Source of the DNA: Schizochytrium sp. CCTCC M209059
Taxonomy: Eukaryota > Sar > Bigyra > Thraustochytrida > Thraustochytriidae
Reading direction: 5' to 3'
NCBI GenBank assembly: GCA_000818945.1
Contig: KN805407.1
Location: forward strand, 265,582-329,581
Length of the DNA: 64,000 nucleotides
The position numbers and the translations under genes are program-made. Below are positions 29,613 to 42,100 of the stretch, in pieces (the stretch's first letter is position 1; each line of letters begins with the position of its first letter). The notes under the pieces are model-generated. The model did not search any database. It was not told where the DNA came from and worked only from the letters and a program-made list of their open reading frames with translations.

Positions 29613-31103
29613 GATCGATCGTCTGTTGGAAACGTGGCGTCTCTTGAACAATGCTTCCAGGCGCCGTACCAATTCGACCTATGTATTGTCGCTGTAGCGT
29701 CAATCCCGCGTCGGCCGCGACAACGTCGGTGGCAGGCGACTGCAGCAGCAACGACAACGACAGTACTTTCGCGCTCGCGCGCGTCCCACTCGTTGACGAA
29801 CGAACGAACGAACGAACGAACGAACGAACGAAGGACCTCGGGGCGAGAGCGGCCGTCTTTCAAGAAACCCGTTTGCACGAGCACGGTCCGCTCGACACGG
29901 AGCCTCGCTCCGGCGGCCTCGCTTCGCCTCGCTTCGCCTCGCCCACTAGCTCGCTTGCCTAGGCCTCTTTTCCGAGACCTCAGCCGATGGCGTTGCTTGG
30001 GTCGGGACTTGGGTCAGGGCTCCGGGTCAAGAAATGGGCTCGACCGAGTCGGTTTGCCTCGCTTTTCGGAGTCTGTTTGTTGTCTGCTCTGGAGTGACGC
30101 TGCGCGCGAGCTCCTCGTCGCCCCACTCGCTTCACCACCACTACGCTTGCCTTGATAAGTACAAACCCCCGCGTGGGCCGTGGCCGTGGCCTCCACCTGC
30201 CTGCCTACCCTGTCTACGTGCCGCCTTGCTCGTTTGCTCGCTTGCCCGCTCGCTCGCTCGCTCGCTCGCTCGTCAGCGGGGACTTCTTCTTCCCTTCGGT
30301 TGGCACAGGATCGATCCCTTCCGGGCCGAGCACGGCCTGCCAAGTAGCGTCGCCAGATAGACGAGGGCTACCGCGGGTCGCCTTGCAGTGCGGTCTCGTG
30401 CCAGCTCAGAGAGGCAGGCACCCTGCAGCCAGGTCGGGCGGCTCTCGCTCGCCGGCTTTGCTGGGAAGAAGCAGCACGGTCAGCGCGCCAGCTTCCCTTG
30501 CCAGGCCTCGCGCAAGCGCTAGCTAGCTAGCTAGCTAGGACCGCGCGTGCGGAAATAAGCAGGCAGGGAGCTCTGCGCAGAGCTCGCCCCGGGTCCCGGT
30601 CGCTCGGCGGCGTCCAGGGCCCCCTCCGCGGGCTCTCCGGCGCCGCCGCCGCGGCCGCGGGCCTGCGCAAAGGTGCTGGCCGGTCACCCNNNNNNNNNNN
30701 NNNNNNNNNNNNNNNNNNNNNNNNNNNNNNNNNNNNNNNNNNNNNNNNNNNNNNNNNNNNNNNNNNNNNNNNNNNNNNNNNNNNNNNNNNNNNNNNNNNN
30801 NNNNNNNNNNNNNNNNNNNNNNNNNNNNNNNNNNNNNNNNNNNGGGGGGGGGTACGCGAAAAGCGCACACCCTGGTGCGCAGAAGCGGGTGCACACCGTT
30901 TTGGCAAGCAAGCTCCCAGGTACGAGAAGGCCGTGCGGCGCGGAGTGGAGGCGCCAGCCGGCCAGGTGATGGATGACGGATGGGACGAGCTGCGAGCATG
31001 AGAAGGAGGGACAGAAGGCAAGGGATGGGTTTGCGACTGTCAATGCGTGGCTGAAGCTGCGCACGCAAGACAGCGGAAGCGACGCTGCGTGGGGCTGTGA
31101 GCT
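29613..31103. promoter_or_regulatory. Long divergent promoter between the MYB and CEP104-like genes, with microsatellites and an assembly gap
   Basis: Contains an ACGA run (29796-29832), CGCTTCGCCT repeats (29926-29940), a GCTC run (30247-30272), a TAGC run (30518-30538), an N gap at 30690-30843 and a G9 tract at its right edge. GC content is high. No gene seen; peptides predicted across the N run are meaningless. Confidence 0.6.
30690..30843. other. Assembly gap (154 N)
   Basis: Run of N bounded by CGGTCACCC on the left and GGGGGGGGG on the right. Confidence 0.99.
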
Positions 31104-32690
31104 ATGGCGAGCTCAGGCGAGCGAGTCGGAGAAGCAATGGATATGCGCGCGGAAAGCATAGAGACAGTCGATGGCACCACCGTTCTGCTGACAGAAAAAG
31201 GGGAACCATGGATACGGCAAGAGGGCGGCAGGAACATGATCAAGGGGTCGGAAAAGTCAAAGGCTACTGCGCAAGCCGACGAGGCCCAACTCGTACGGTA
31301 TCAAGTTTGCGGATGGACCTCGCAGGACGGCTTGTGTCCGGCCGAAGCCCTAGAAGATTGGAACTCCGATGAAACGAACCAGGACCTCAGAGGCTGGTGC
31401 ACCGAAAGTTTCTGTGTCTGGCCGCAAGAGATCGAGCTCTCTTTTCCTAGCTGCACCCGGATTGATGATATTGAAATTGTTGCTCACTCGTTTCGAACCC
31501 CGCGTAGCATCGATGTCTTTGTGACTGGTTTTCAGACTCAAGGCGGAGCTTATTATATTGGTCGTATGTCTTACGACTCAAACTTACTCCAGGATCACAC
31601 ATTGAATGAGTGCAAGCGCGCTCGTGTCGACGCATATGGGACAGGGCTTATTCTTCGCATTCCAGGATGCTATTCGAACAGACGCAACCTGTTTAACCAG
31701 GCAAGTCTTTTGTCTGTGCGCGTTTTCGGTGAATCTGCCACAGACCTACTGTACGAATCGCCTGCACCTCGTCCGCAAATAGACGACGAAACCGAAACAA
31801 AATCAGGTACCATGCTTGCGATTGACACAAGCCGTCGTGGTCTTCGCCAGCGGCGGCGATTTGAAGTCATTAAGGACAACATGGACATTAGTGACGAACG
31901 CGAACAAGGCTACGACCATGCGCAAATGACCGAGGTTGACAAGGCTCTTTTTTCTCTTGGCATCGCTATGAATGTCATCAATACTACAGCTACGCCTTAC
32001 CGCATATCCAAGACGACTGCTGACTTTGTTGTGGGTCTCCAGGACCGCGTTGAAAAGCTTCTCTTGCTGGAAGGAGACTGTCTAGCTGGAAAGCTTGACA
32101 TTTCTCATGAAGAATTGCTCGACGCTGTGTGGCGACTTCAGAGCGCTGTGGACGAGCTACTAGAGCTTGGCACTGCACTTGCTCGTTTCGAGGCGCTCCT
32201 TCTCGAAGAACAAGATGGCGGTGATGTTCAAGTTTGCAACAAACTTCGCCTACAAATTGAAAGCGTCGCTTGTGCCGCTACAGAAGATTTTGAAAGTATT
32301 CATGGAAACTGTGTCGATCTGGCGCGCGAACCCCCAATGACCGCAAGAAGTATTACTTCTGAGCGAGAACTCCCGCAAGCGGCAGATTCACGTCTCTATG
32401 ATGTTTCAGAAGAAATCAAGCTCTCAGATGAAGACAAGTCGAGTCCAGTAGAGGCTGAGACAAGAATGAACGACGGCACATTTCGCACTACTAATACACA
32501 AAAGAGCGTGACGCAATGTATTGCCGAGAAAGAGGGGGACGAGCAAAAGTCGAACGAGCTAGACTCGTCAATCCCCGTGGACAGACGTTCGGGACCTTTT
32601 TCGAAGAAGGAGGATGAGGAGCCATCGCCGAGGCAAGAGGAGGTGAAGCCATATGAAGGTGTAAAGGACGACGTTGAATCCAAGACTGAG

Positions 32691-32727
<37 letters not shown>

Positions 32728-34241
32728 CAATCACCGCTGGATCAGAGGATGATCGCCCAAGTTCTACGGGACGATCGAAAAGTCCGTCTCGAGGACTCAT
32801 GGGTCGTCTCTGGCCAAGAAGTCCGCGAAGTCCGCGAAGTCCGCGAAGTCCGCGAAGTCCGCGAAGTCCGCGAAGTCCACGAGACAACGAAAGCAGCTCA
32901 CGGAGCAAAAAGGAGAAGAAGAAAAAGTCGGCACGCAGAAATGATGAAGAGAAAGAGGATGTCGATACAGATGCTCAGCCCAAAATTTTATCACATGAAG
33001 TCGATGAACAAAAGGAAGACGAGGACAAAAAGGCTCGTCGAGCAGAGTCATCAGGAGATATCAATGAACAAAAGGAACACGATGCGACTGACGGTGTCGA
33101 CGGAGAGACGCAAAAAACGTCCGCAGATTTTGATCAGAGCTCTACTTCCAACGAGACGAAAGATGAGTTAACTGAGGACGCCGGCGAAGCGTTGACTTCT
33201 CTGGTGGCGTCTGCAAGAGGCGGTACCGGTATCGGAGGCGAGACAGGCGGGCCTGAGTTAAGTCAAGGCGTAGCGGATCCACTTGATGATCGATTGCGCA
33301 AGGCCCTCCTTGCGAAAAATATTCCCATACCTGCAGACGTGAAATTTCCCATTATCACAAAGGCGGGATTTGGCCCTCTTGTCCGGCACTGTCTTGATGC
33401 TGGGCCGGTGGAACGAACAGCAGCACTCGAGTGTATCACGGAATTGCTTCCAGAGCTCGTCATTTCTCGCATCAATGGGAAGGACATCGTTGCACTGACA
33501 AGGCGCATATTGAGAGCCACAGCGGTGCCTCAGGAGCTATATGCTCTCGAAACCTTACTTCGACAATGGTACTTGACAGAGAATGCCAAAGAGGAACCGT
33601 TTCACGATGAACTCGTGTATGAAGTTCTTGCGCGAGAATGTTGCACGAGCCCGTCATTGGCGCTTCACGAGTCAACGTATCGTTTCATAGAGTACCTTTG
33701 CGACGAAGTTTCCTGGGTTCCGTCGACAAATATTTCACATCGACTCCTCGATGAGCTGCGCACTCGGCCAAAGCCAGACCCACTCGAGGAGAGATATGAG
33801 CGAGTACTCGATCTTGTCCATAAGTCTTTCGAAAAGGCCAAAGACGAGGACAATGCTCTTTCCGAGAATGTCTGGCAGCACATCGACGACTTCTTCTCTT
33901 CTCCTGTCGGGTCTGCCGAGCCTCACTCTACGTCTGAAAGACGGCGATTCAATGAGGTCCGCGACAAACTTGAAAAGCTTCGGAGCGTCACAAAAACCTT
34001 TGAAAACAAGCATGAGGGCCAAGCGTTAGACGAAGAGCAGAAGACCCGCAAGCAAACGATTCCAGGAAAAGAAGAGGAAGGAGAAGAAAAAGAAGAAAAA
34101 GAAGATGTCCTGTTGGAAGAGAAGCAAGACCAAGAAGCAAAAGACGGAAGAGACACAGTTTCCGAGATGAGAAAAAGCGATAAAAGAGACGACAAGCCGA
34201 AGGTCGAACGCACCAAGTCCAGCGCATGCATCATCTCCTAA
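31104..34241 (+). CDS. CEP104-like protein (jelly-roll plus TOG) with C-terminal CaaX motif
   Basis: 1045 aa, intronless. Residues about 65-215 match the N-terminal jelly-roll of CEP104: WPQEIELSFPSCTRIDDIEI, VAHSFRTPRSIDVFVTGF, and later RARVDAYGTGLILRIPGCYS and LFNQASLLSVRVFGE. A helical segment follows (about 255-400). A long charged, disordered linker contains a PE repeat (32688-32728) and seven tandem SPR units (32818-32880). Residues about 725-890 (RLRKALLAKNIPIPADVKFP, AALECITELLPELVI, YALETLLRQWYL) form a helical array like the CEP104 TOG domain. CEP104 caps microtubules at ciliary tips. The zinc-finger array of animal CEP104 is absent. The protein ends KSSACIIS, a CaaX box with Ser favouring farnesylation, preceded by basic residues, so membrane anchoring is likely but inferred. 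Confidence 0.75.
32688..32880. repeat. In-frame tandem repeats: (GAGCCA)n and (AGTCCGCGA)n
   Basis: A 6-bp array encodes Pro-Glu repeats (about 32688-32728), and a 9-bp array of seven nearly identical units encodes Ser-Pro-Arg repeats (about 32818-32880). Both preserve the reading frame of the CEP104-like gene and lie in its disordered linker. Confidence 0.85.
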
Positions 34242-34740
34242 ATCGCATGCATAACCTATGCAAAAAGTAATGAAAAGCGAAAATTTCTTTGACGTCAGCG
34301 AAAACATGAAACCTATATTTGGTTCGTGCAAGTGAAATCAACGTAAAGAGAATTCCACACGCGCACAAAGCGCGAGAGAGGGTAGAGAAGAAAGTTATGA
34401 GTTTCGCGCTGTTGCTCGGAGACTCTGTAGAGAGTGCTGTTCTTGTAGGCGCTCCAACGATCAAGCATCAATGTGGTTCAAGTCCAGTTCCACGTTCGAG
34501 TAGTTTGGGTCCGCCAGCGACGAATCCGCATATGCGAGCTTCGTGCGGTTTGAGACATTGCGCATGTTTTCGATAGCATGAAAAAAAGAAATGCTCGGAT
34601 CTTCCTTCGCCAAGGCGGCATTGTTGATATGAGTTTGAACAGAGGAGAAAGCGAAAAGAAAAAAGAAAGTCAAAGTGTATCACAAAATCAATTACATGCC
34701 GGGTAGAACAAACAAACGAGTTTCCCCTTTTTCCTCGTTT
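34242..34740. other. Convergent intergenic region
   Basis: About 500 bp between the CEP104-like and TrpRS stops, AT-richer than flanking genes. GTGGTTCAAGTCCAG at 34472 resembles a tRNA B box, but no cloverleaf can be formed around it. Confidence 0.5.
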
Positions 34741-36348
34741 TTAAAAGTCGAGAGGACGCACACTCATGAACTCTGCAAGGATCTCGTCCGTGACCTTGGC
34801 CCTGTCGGCCTGGAACTTGAGAACGATATCTGAGAGCACGTCAACAAGAGCCTGCTTGACCTCGCCAGTCATCATGCGGCCAGAGCCGTACTCCTTGGCA
34901 ATGTGCTCCAGCTTCTCGTCGTCGTCGAGGAAGAAGCGAAGCCACTGGTACGAGATATCAACCTCCAGGTTGGCTCCATTCTTGCGATGTTCCTCGAGCG
35001 TCTCACCGCCGCCAGAAAAGGCGTACTTCATAACCTTTGTCTTGATGATGTCCGGCGTGTCCGTAAGGAAGATGGAGCTCGTCTCGGAACTGGCGCTCAT
35101 CTTGGTCTGGGCACCCTGGAGTGCGGGGAAAAATTTGGAGTGAATAAGTCCGGGTTTGCGAAAGCCGAGACGAGGGGCGACATCGCGCGTGACGCGAAAG
35201 TACGGGTCCTGATCGATGGCGCAGGGAATAAGGCACGGGAGGTCCGTCTGGCCGCGCAAGGGAATAGCAAAGGCACTCGAGAAGGACGGAGCGGCCTGAA
35301 TAGCCGGGAACGAGTGTTGCCCGATACTCATTGACTCCGTCATGCCAAAGGCGCCCTTGACCTGGTTGAGCGTCACCTTTTTCTGGATACGGAGGACGGT
35401 CTCATAGAGATGGCCCATGTAGTCGATGTTGGAGAAAATAAAGGTTTTCTTTGGGTCAAAGCCCACCGCAATGATGTCCTTGGCGTTCTCGTAAGCAAGG
35501 TAGTTGGCCTCCTCGAGAGTAAGATCCTTCCAGAGGAACTTTTCATCATCGGTGAGCTGGATGACAAGTGGCACGTCAAAGGCCTCCTGGAGATACTTGG
35601 TGAACAGAAACGGAAGAAGGTGGCCAAAATGCAGCGAGCCCGAAGAAGGGCCGCGGCCTGTATACAAATAGAAAGGCTTGCCGGCCTCGTAGCTGTGCAT
35701 TTGATAGAAATGAATGAATCGACGTCGCGTCAGGTCAGGTCAGTTCAGGTCAGTCTCAGAGAAAACTTTATATGAGAACGCTCGTCTGGCATGTTGTGCT
35801 CTCTTGGTTTTACGAAACTTGGTCGCTCGCTTGGGTCAGATAGGAGCGAAAGACTAATTTCAGAATGGTGTCGTCATTGGACTCTCAGCTGAACTATGCT
35901 TTTTGTGTAAATCATCACTCCCAAGCGAGAAGAAGCGCTGCTACGCGAGCGACTGCAAATCAACAGTGCGGCGATAACAACAACATCAACGACCAGCCAA
36001 TTTCAATCTTCATAAAAGCCACCGTGCGCAACAAACACGCCTCGGAGACGAGGAGATTCCTGGGAAGAGGAAATTAAAAGGAAAAACTTACAGGTCAAGC
36101 ATCTCGCCCAAGTCTCGGTGCGAGAAGAAGATTTTCTTGCGCAGCCAGTGGTGCACCTTTTTACCAGTGACCCTTTCCATGCGGTCGAGGAGGTCGTCAT
36201 CGATATGGCTCGAGCCAAAGTCCCGAACGAGCTTTTCGTAGTCGACGCCATCATCGCCTGCCTCCACGTCCCACGGGGTGATATTCTGGCTGCTCTCGCC
36301 TTCGGCGGGGGCCGCAGCTGCGGCCACGGCGGCGGCGTCCTCGGCCAT
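34741..36348 (-). CDS. WARS1: Cytosolic tryptophanyl-tRNA synthetase, two exons
   Basis: Exon 1 is 36348-36092 and exon 2 is 35692-34741, joined across a 399-nt GT-AG intron (GTAAG donor, CACAG acceptor). Splicing gives 402 aa, and the junction reads GEMLDLYEAGKPFYLYTGRG, matching eukaryotic TrpRS. The class I signatures are a HIGH variant in GSLHFGHLLPF and a KMSKS variant in KMSASSE. Other family blocks are TDDEKFLWKDLTLEEA, NIDYMGHLYETV and PCAIDQDPYFRVTRD. The enzyme activates tryptophan with ATP and charges tRNA-Trp in the cytosol. There is no WHEP domain; the N-terminus is a short Ala-rich tail. The start is at 36348, directly abutted by GTTC repeats. Confidence 0.95.
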
Positions 36349-37069
36349 CGTTCGTTCGTTCGTTCGTTCCTCCGGACGCCTGCTCCTCGCCCCTCGCCTC
36401 GCTGTCTCCCCGCGCGCGGACTCGCCCGCGCTCGGACGTCGCCGCGCGGTCCTGGCCTGCGCTGCGCCGCGCTGCGCGTGCCGCGCGCTCGGGTCCGCCG
36501 CCCGCCCGCCTGCCTGTCTCGCGCGGGGTCTGGCCAGCTGTCGAAGTTAGTGGTCTGCACAGGCTGTCTGTCTGTCTCTGTCTGTCACCCAGGCGAGTCG
36601 CGTCAGGAGGGGCAGCTCGGCTCGCTAGCTACTCACAGCCGCACGATCTTGCATTCCCCGCGTTCCATCCCAGCAGCCACAGCTGCAGCTGGCGCAAAGC
36701 TTCCTCTTTTCCCTTTCCTGCCTTTTCTTTCCTTTCCTTTCCTGGAGCGGCGAGCAAGGCTGGCCACTGGATTGGGTGGCGAGCCCGCGGAGAAGGCCGC
36801 GAAGCAAGAATGCAAGAACAAGGAATAAATAGCAGGAAGAGAGAAAGAAGGAGGCTGGTTCGCAGTGAGGTGCAAGAAATTCTGCTTATGCTTAAAGGAA
36901 ATGAACTGGACGCGGCAAGGGTGCTCATTCTGAGTCTGTGTCTGTATCTGTGTCTTGTCGTCTGTGTCTGTGTCTGTTGTGCACGCTTGCTGCTGGACAC
37001 GATGTCTTGCCAAAAACGCTATAGCCCCATGGCTTTCTTGTTTTATAAAGAAAAAAAACGCTCTTAAAG
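36349..37069. promoter_or_regulatory. TrpRS 5' flank / ferredoxin 3' flank
   Basis: Begins with a CGTT microsatellite (36349-36369) touching the TrpRS start codon. Further on are CTGT-rich repeats (36565-36588), CCTTTC repeats (36712-36742) and GTCTGT repeats (36933-36980). No gene recognised. Confidence 0.55.
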
Positions 37070-37931
37070 TTAGTGTGGCTCTGGGACGTGGCCGTCGACG
37101 TAAAAGTTGCGCGTCGCAGAAGGAAGTTGCACCTTGGTGCCCTCCATGTACTCGGCAACGAGAACCTGGCAACCAAGACGGGAGCTAAAGAGCGGGAAAA
37201 CAAATGAGCAAATCATCAGCGATCTGTCAGTTAGTTGTCGGGCGTCGTTGCAGTTGAGAAATGCATCCGCCTGCTTGGAAAGCTAACTTACGTCTCGGTG
37301 AGGCCAAAGGCCTGGTCTAACATATCGTCCTCGTCCTCTGTGGGCTCGTTGCCGGCGTCCATGAGGTTCTCAAATATATCATCCTCCAGAATCACATGGC
37401 AAGTGGAGCAGCTCGTGCTGCACTCGCATGCGCCCTCCAGAGGGACATCGTTCTTTTGAGCCAGGCGCAAGAGGTTTTGTCCAACCTTGGCCTCCACGGG
37501 CACCTCTTCTCCGGTCTTCAGGACAAAGGCAAGATGCACCCTGAGAATAGCGTGTTTTTCATCACGAGCGGACATTCAAAGTACAGCAAGACCATCGGCA
37601 GGGATAACAGCGTGCTCACCAGTCGACAAGTAGCCCGATTCGCGTGAGAGCGTGTTAGCGTGGCGTTCTTTTCCTCGTCGCCCTAGGTCGTCGCCACCTG
37701 TGACAAGTCGCTCCCTCAGAGCCCGGCGTCGCAGGGGCTTCCGAGCTCCGAGCTCGGCCTCTGCGAAACTTACGTCTTGGCGTTCGGGTCGACGTGGTCG
37801 TCGCCGTGCCAGCGCACTTGCCTGCCCACCTCTCTCCGCATCGCCGCCGCGCGCGGCTGCACGCCGCGCGCGGCGTCGGCGCCGGCCAGCGCGCGCATGG
37901 CCGTCGTCGTGATCAGGCTCCTGCGCTGCAT
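37070..37931 (-). CDS. Mitochondrial-type [2Fe-2S] ferredoxin, FDX2/Yah1 type, three exons
   Basis: Exons 37931-37774, 37540-37292 and 37184-37070 join to 522 nt and 173 aa. Introns are 233 and 107 nt with GTAAG donors and CTCAG/TTTAG acceptors. Exon 1 encodes an Arg/Ala-rich mitochondrial presequence (MQRRSLITTTAMRAL). The fold contains the vertebrate-type cluster ligands C-x5-C-x2-C in CECSTSCSTCHVIL and the fourth Cys in SRLGCQ. It ends TRNFYVDGHVPEPH, nearly the FDX2 C-terminus, which separates it from steroid-type FDX1. Expected role: electron donor for mitochondrial Fe-S cluster assembly (and possibly heme A/CoQ steps), reduced by ferredoxin reductase. It is divergent from the coiled-coil myosin. 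Confidence 0.93.
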
Positions 37932-39102
37932 GCCGCCCCGCTGCATCCGCAGCCCCGCCGCCGCCGCCCGCCGCTTCGCTTTTGCTGCCGCCGTGCTCGC
38001 TCGCTCTGCGCACAGGCGGCATGAAGGATGTCATTCTTTCCCGGCATCGATCAGCAGCGGCGGCGCCATCTCCGCCGTCTTCACCATCTCCACGCGGCGG
38101 CTTCCTCGCCGCCAGCGACCGCCGCGCCGCGCAGGGAGGGCCGCCACGCCGCGCAGGGAGGGCTGTTGAGCCGAGCCGAGCCGAGCCGCGCCGGCGACGA
38201 GCGCATCGACATCGACATCGACATCGACATCGGGGCGCCTTCACGGCTGCCTGCTTACGTACGGATCATCGTCGGCACGGTGGGGAGGGAGGACTGCGAT
38301 AACAGTACGCCAGGCCAGGCCTAGTGTGCCGGGGTGGACCAGTGACCACTGACGAGCGACGCAGGCCGGGCTCAGGCCGGACGCAAGCGAACTAGGGAAC
38401 AATTGAACGAATGTAGTGGTGAGGGAGACTTTGCAGTCGAGCGGACCATGGAACTTGCTTCGTGCCAGAAGCTTGTGTGGCCAGCCTACTGACGATCCCG
38501 AGGTCGGCTTGGTTGGGAAGGATTGTCCTTCTACTTTACATGTTAGTTCCGGACTCTTGGCATGTAGAAGTGAGCTAGCTGTTGATACGAATGGGGGGGC
38601 CCAGTAGGCAAGTGTGAGCAAGTAAGCGGCTTATTGCTCTCCACGATTTCAGCACTGGCTGCTGCTGACAGTGGCGAGTTGTTGCACTTGTGCTGGCAGT
38701 AAGTCAGTCAGTCCAGCACGCATCGCAGCAGGAGGGCATATCATCGACCTCTATGCGCTTAGGCGTTGCAATGCAGCTCTCGCACCATTATCATCCAACA
38801 TATCCGTTGAGCTGCTCCGGGCGGCGGTCACGAGAAGAAGCGCTAAATAAAAAAGTGACCGCTAAAGCTCTCGACTCAGATAAAGAGCGCGCACGCGACC
38901 GCGCTGCGCTCCTCTGCGCTGAGCTCACGGCCGCCGGCTCGTCTTCGCGGGAAATAAATTCTTTTGCGCGAGGGGGGCAGGGGCCGTTGCGCAGGTTTGC
39001 TTTTGAGCGTATTCTCGCGCCGACAGCGCCACGTCGTGTCGCGTCGCGTCGCACCAAAGCAGGGCAAAAAGAAAAGGTCAGACGAACCACAAGACCATCA
39101 AC
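37932..39102. promoter_or_regulatory. Divergent promoter between ferredoxin and the coiled-coil myosin
   Basis: Holds CCGAG repeats (38171-38187) and an ATCGAC hexamer array (38205-38232). AT-rich TATA-like words (CTAAATAAAA near 38842) lie about 250 bp upstream of the myosin ATG. No gene recognised. Confidence 0.5.
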
Positions 39103-42100
39103 ATGACTGACAGCGCCGGCAAAAGCGCGCAGCACATTCTCGTGGGGTCCAAGGTTTGGGTCAAACTCACGGACGAAAGACGGCTTTTCGAGTTTGCCGA
39201 GGTCACGCACATCAGCGATGCATGCGAGTACTCCGTGACCACGCTCCGTGGTCAGCAGCTCAAGGTGGCGGCAGAAATGCTAACACCGACACATGCCCAA
39301 GTCGTCGATCCTGTCGAGGACCTTTTGCACCTGAGCGATTTCAGCGAAGAGTCGCTGTTGCACAGTCTGCGCGAGCGCTACGAGCAGGACAAGTTCTACT
39401 CCATGGTCGGTCCCATTCTCGTGTCCATTAATCCGTACAAATGGTGCGATATCTACTCGCAAAGTGACATGGCTTCTTACCGAGGCAAGCGCAAGGCGCA
39501 AGTCAAACCACACGTATTTTTGACGGCAGAAAATGCATATCGAGCTGCCGTGGAGGGAAACGGCGACGGCAGCGCCACCGCCAAGCCCGGCGCAAGCCAA
39601 GCCATCATCATTAGTGGAGAAAGTGGCGCTGGCAAGACGGAGGCCACCAAGATCATTATGAAATACCTGTCGAGTGCAGGGCGCCAATTTTGTGAAACAA
39701 AGAGCACGGATGGCAAGGCGGCACCTCCAGGGCTTGAACAGCGCGTGCTCGATTCGAATCCTCTGCTCGAAGCTTTTGGCAATGCTAAAACGGTGCGCAA
39801 CGACAACTCGTCACGATTCGGAAAGTTTATAGAGATCGAAATCGACGAGTCGGGCCTCATCAAAGGTGCCAAAGTACTCAACTATCTGCTCGAGAAAAGC
39901 CGCATCATTGGTCAGGGCGAGGGTGAGCGCAATTACCACATTTTTTACCAGCTGCTTCGGGGCGGGTCTGCCGAGCTCTTGAACAAAATTGGACTCTCCG
40001 ACCTTCCCGAGCATGAAATTGTCTACATTGCCGAGGGTGTAGGCTTGGCCTTGCAGGAAACCAACGATGCCACCAAATTTGCCCGCACGGTGCACTGCAT
40101 GGAGACTGTTGGCGTTTCGGAGGTGGAACGAAATGCCGTCTTTCAGACTCTGGCGGCCGTCCTTCTCCTTGGCCAGATCGCCATACACGACTCGCGTCTC
40201 GAGCAGCAGGAAGGTTCTCGGTGCGAGCCCGACGAGCTCGCCGCCGCTGCCAAAGCGCTTGGTCTCGAGGAAACAGAGCTGGAAATGGCCCTTTGCACCA
40301 ACGTCGTCACCGTTGGCGGCGAGACGATCCACACGCCCGTCAAAGCGACCACCGCGCGAGGCAAGCGCGACGCTCTGGCGAAGGCGCTCTACGCGCTATT
40401 ATTTCGCTGGCTCATTCAGCGCGTCAACACGAGCCTTGCGGGGCATGCTATGAACGCAGTGGGGAGTCGACAGCAGGCTGTTCTGCGCCGCTCCGCCTCG
40501 CTCGACTCGACAGCAACCATCGACTCGCTATGTTCCCCCGGAACGGGCCGTTCGATTGGAATTCTCGACATTTACGGCTTCGAGGTCTTTGAAACGAATT
40601 CTTTCGAGCAATTCGCAATCAACTTCGCCAATGAACGCCTGCAGCGCCACTTTAACAAACACATCTTCGAGGTCGAACAGGAAGAGTATGCCTGCGAGGG
40701 TATCGACTGGTCGCGCATTGAGTTCAATGACAATAAGGCTTGTTTGGACCTCATCGAGACCTCGAATGTGTCTCTGCTTAGTCTGCTCGACGAGGAATGT
40801 CTTATGCCGCGCGGTTCCGACCAGAGCTTGCTGCGCAAACTGCACACGAATCACAAGGGCATCCATCCTCATTATGTCTTTCCTCGCTTTGGCAATGATG
40901 CTTGCTTTGGCGTTGCCCACTACGCTGGTTCGGTGCAATACACTGTCGACGGCTTTCTGCAAAAAAACAATGACTCCCTTTCGGAAAGTCTTGCCGCGGT
41001 GATGAGAGGTTCCTCCGAGATGTGGTTCCAGAATCTTTTTGGAGGCGCTCGCGACGCCAAGTCCGGCAAGCAGCGCGCCCGCAAGCGCGCCGCGTCGCTG
41101 CGCCCGCCGACCGTGTCGGAGCAGTTCCGAAAGCAGCTCAATACGCTCATGTCGCGTCTCGAGGCTTGCGAGCCGCACTTTATTCGCTGCATCAAGCCAA
41201 ACGAGGTCAAGCGCCCGGGTTTCTTCCACTCCAAAAAGTGCCTTGATCAGCTCCGCCATGCAGGCATGCTCGAGACGATCCGCATTCGGGACCAGGGCTA
41301 TGCACTGCGGGAACCCCACGAGGCGTTCTATCGCAGGTTTCGCGTGCTCGCGCCGACGGCTCGCGACTGCAGTGAGCTCGTGCGCTGCGTCTCGCGTATC
41401 TTTGGGCTCAACGACAACGTGCAATGGCAGCTTGGTCACACCAAGGTCTTTTTGCGGCGCGAGCTTGCCGAAAAGCTCGACCGCACCGTTGCCTCGAGGC
41501 TGACAGCCGCCTCGCGCATCATTTCGCGCACCTTTCGACGCTCCATGCTTGCCAAGCGCGAGCGCGCCGCGTTGCGCATTCAGGCCTTTTCCGTTCGCGT
41601 ACGCTTTATAGGATTTGTGCGCAAAGTTATTCGCGTGCAGAGTTTCATCCGTGGGGCGCGAACGCGAGCTGCTTTTCGTGTAGAGCTCGCGCGCGCATTG
41701 AAGCGAGGTCAGCAACAGGTGGACGCCGCCCACTCGCTATGGAGCACGCCTGACAGCTCTCCGCAGACTCCGGACAGCGATCTTGCCTCGGATACGGACA
41801 TTCGCGCTGAGAAGGCCGGATCCGAGTCACCCACAGATGGGCCCTCGCCGCGACTTTTGCACGGCGCTGTGCGGCCAAATGCGGTAGATATTGCCACGTC
41901 CCCCGCACGTCCTCGCTCGCAATCGCGGGCGTCGAAAACCTCACGAACACCGCGATCGCCGCGATCTCCGCGTGCGTCTGTCGTAAGCTTGATGGCATCC
42001 CCGGATCAAGAGCTCGCCATCCTCAGGTGGGAGCAGCGCGAGAAGACGGTCGTGTCGCGGCTGAGCGATCTCAATTCCTTTGTGCTGGCACTCTTTGGCC

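Noticed and set aside
30527..31068. Frames running through the N gap
   Set aside because: Undetermined bases translate as X; no evidence of coding on either side.
34465..34500. tRNA B-box-like GGTTCAAGTCC
   Set aside because: No matching T-stem, acceptor stem or A box can be drawn around it.
40528..41733. 401-codon minus-strand frame
   Set aside because: Antisense to the coiled-coil myosin motor.
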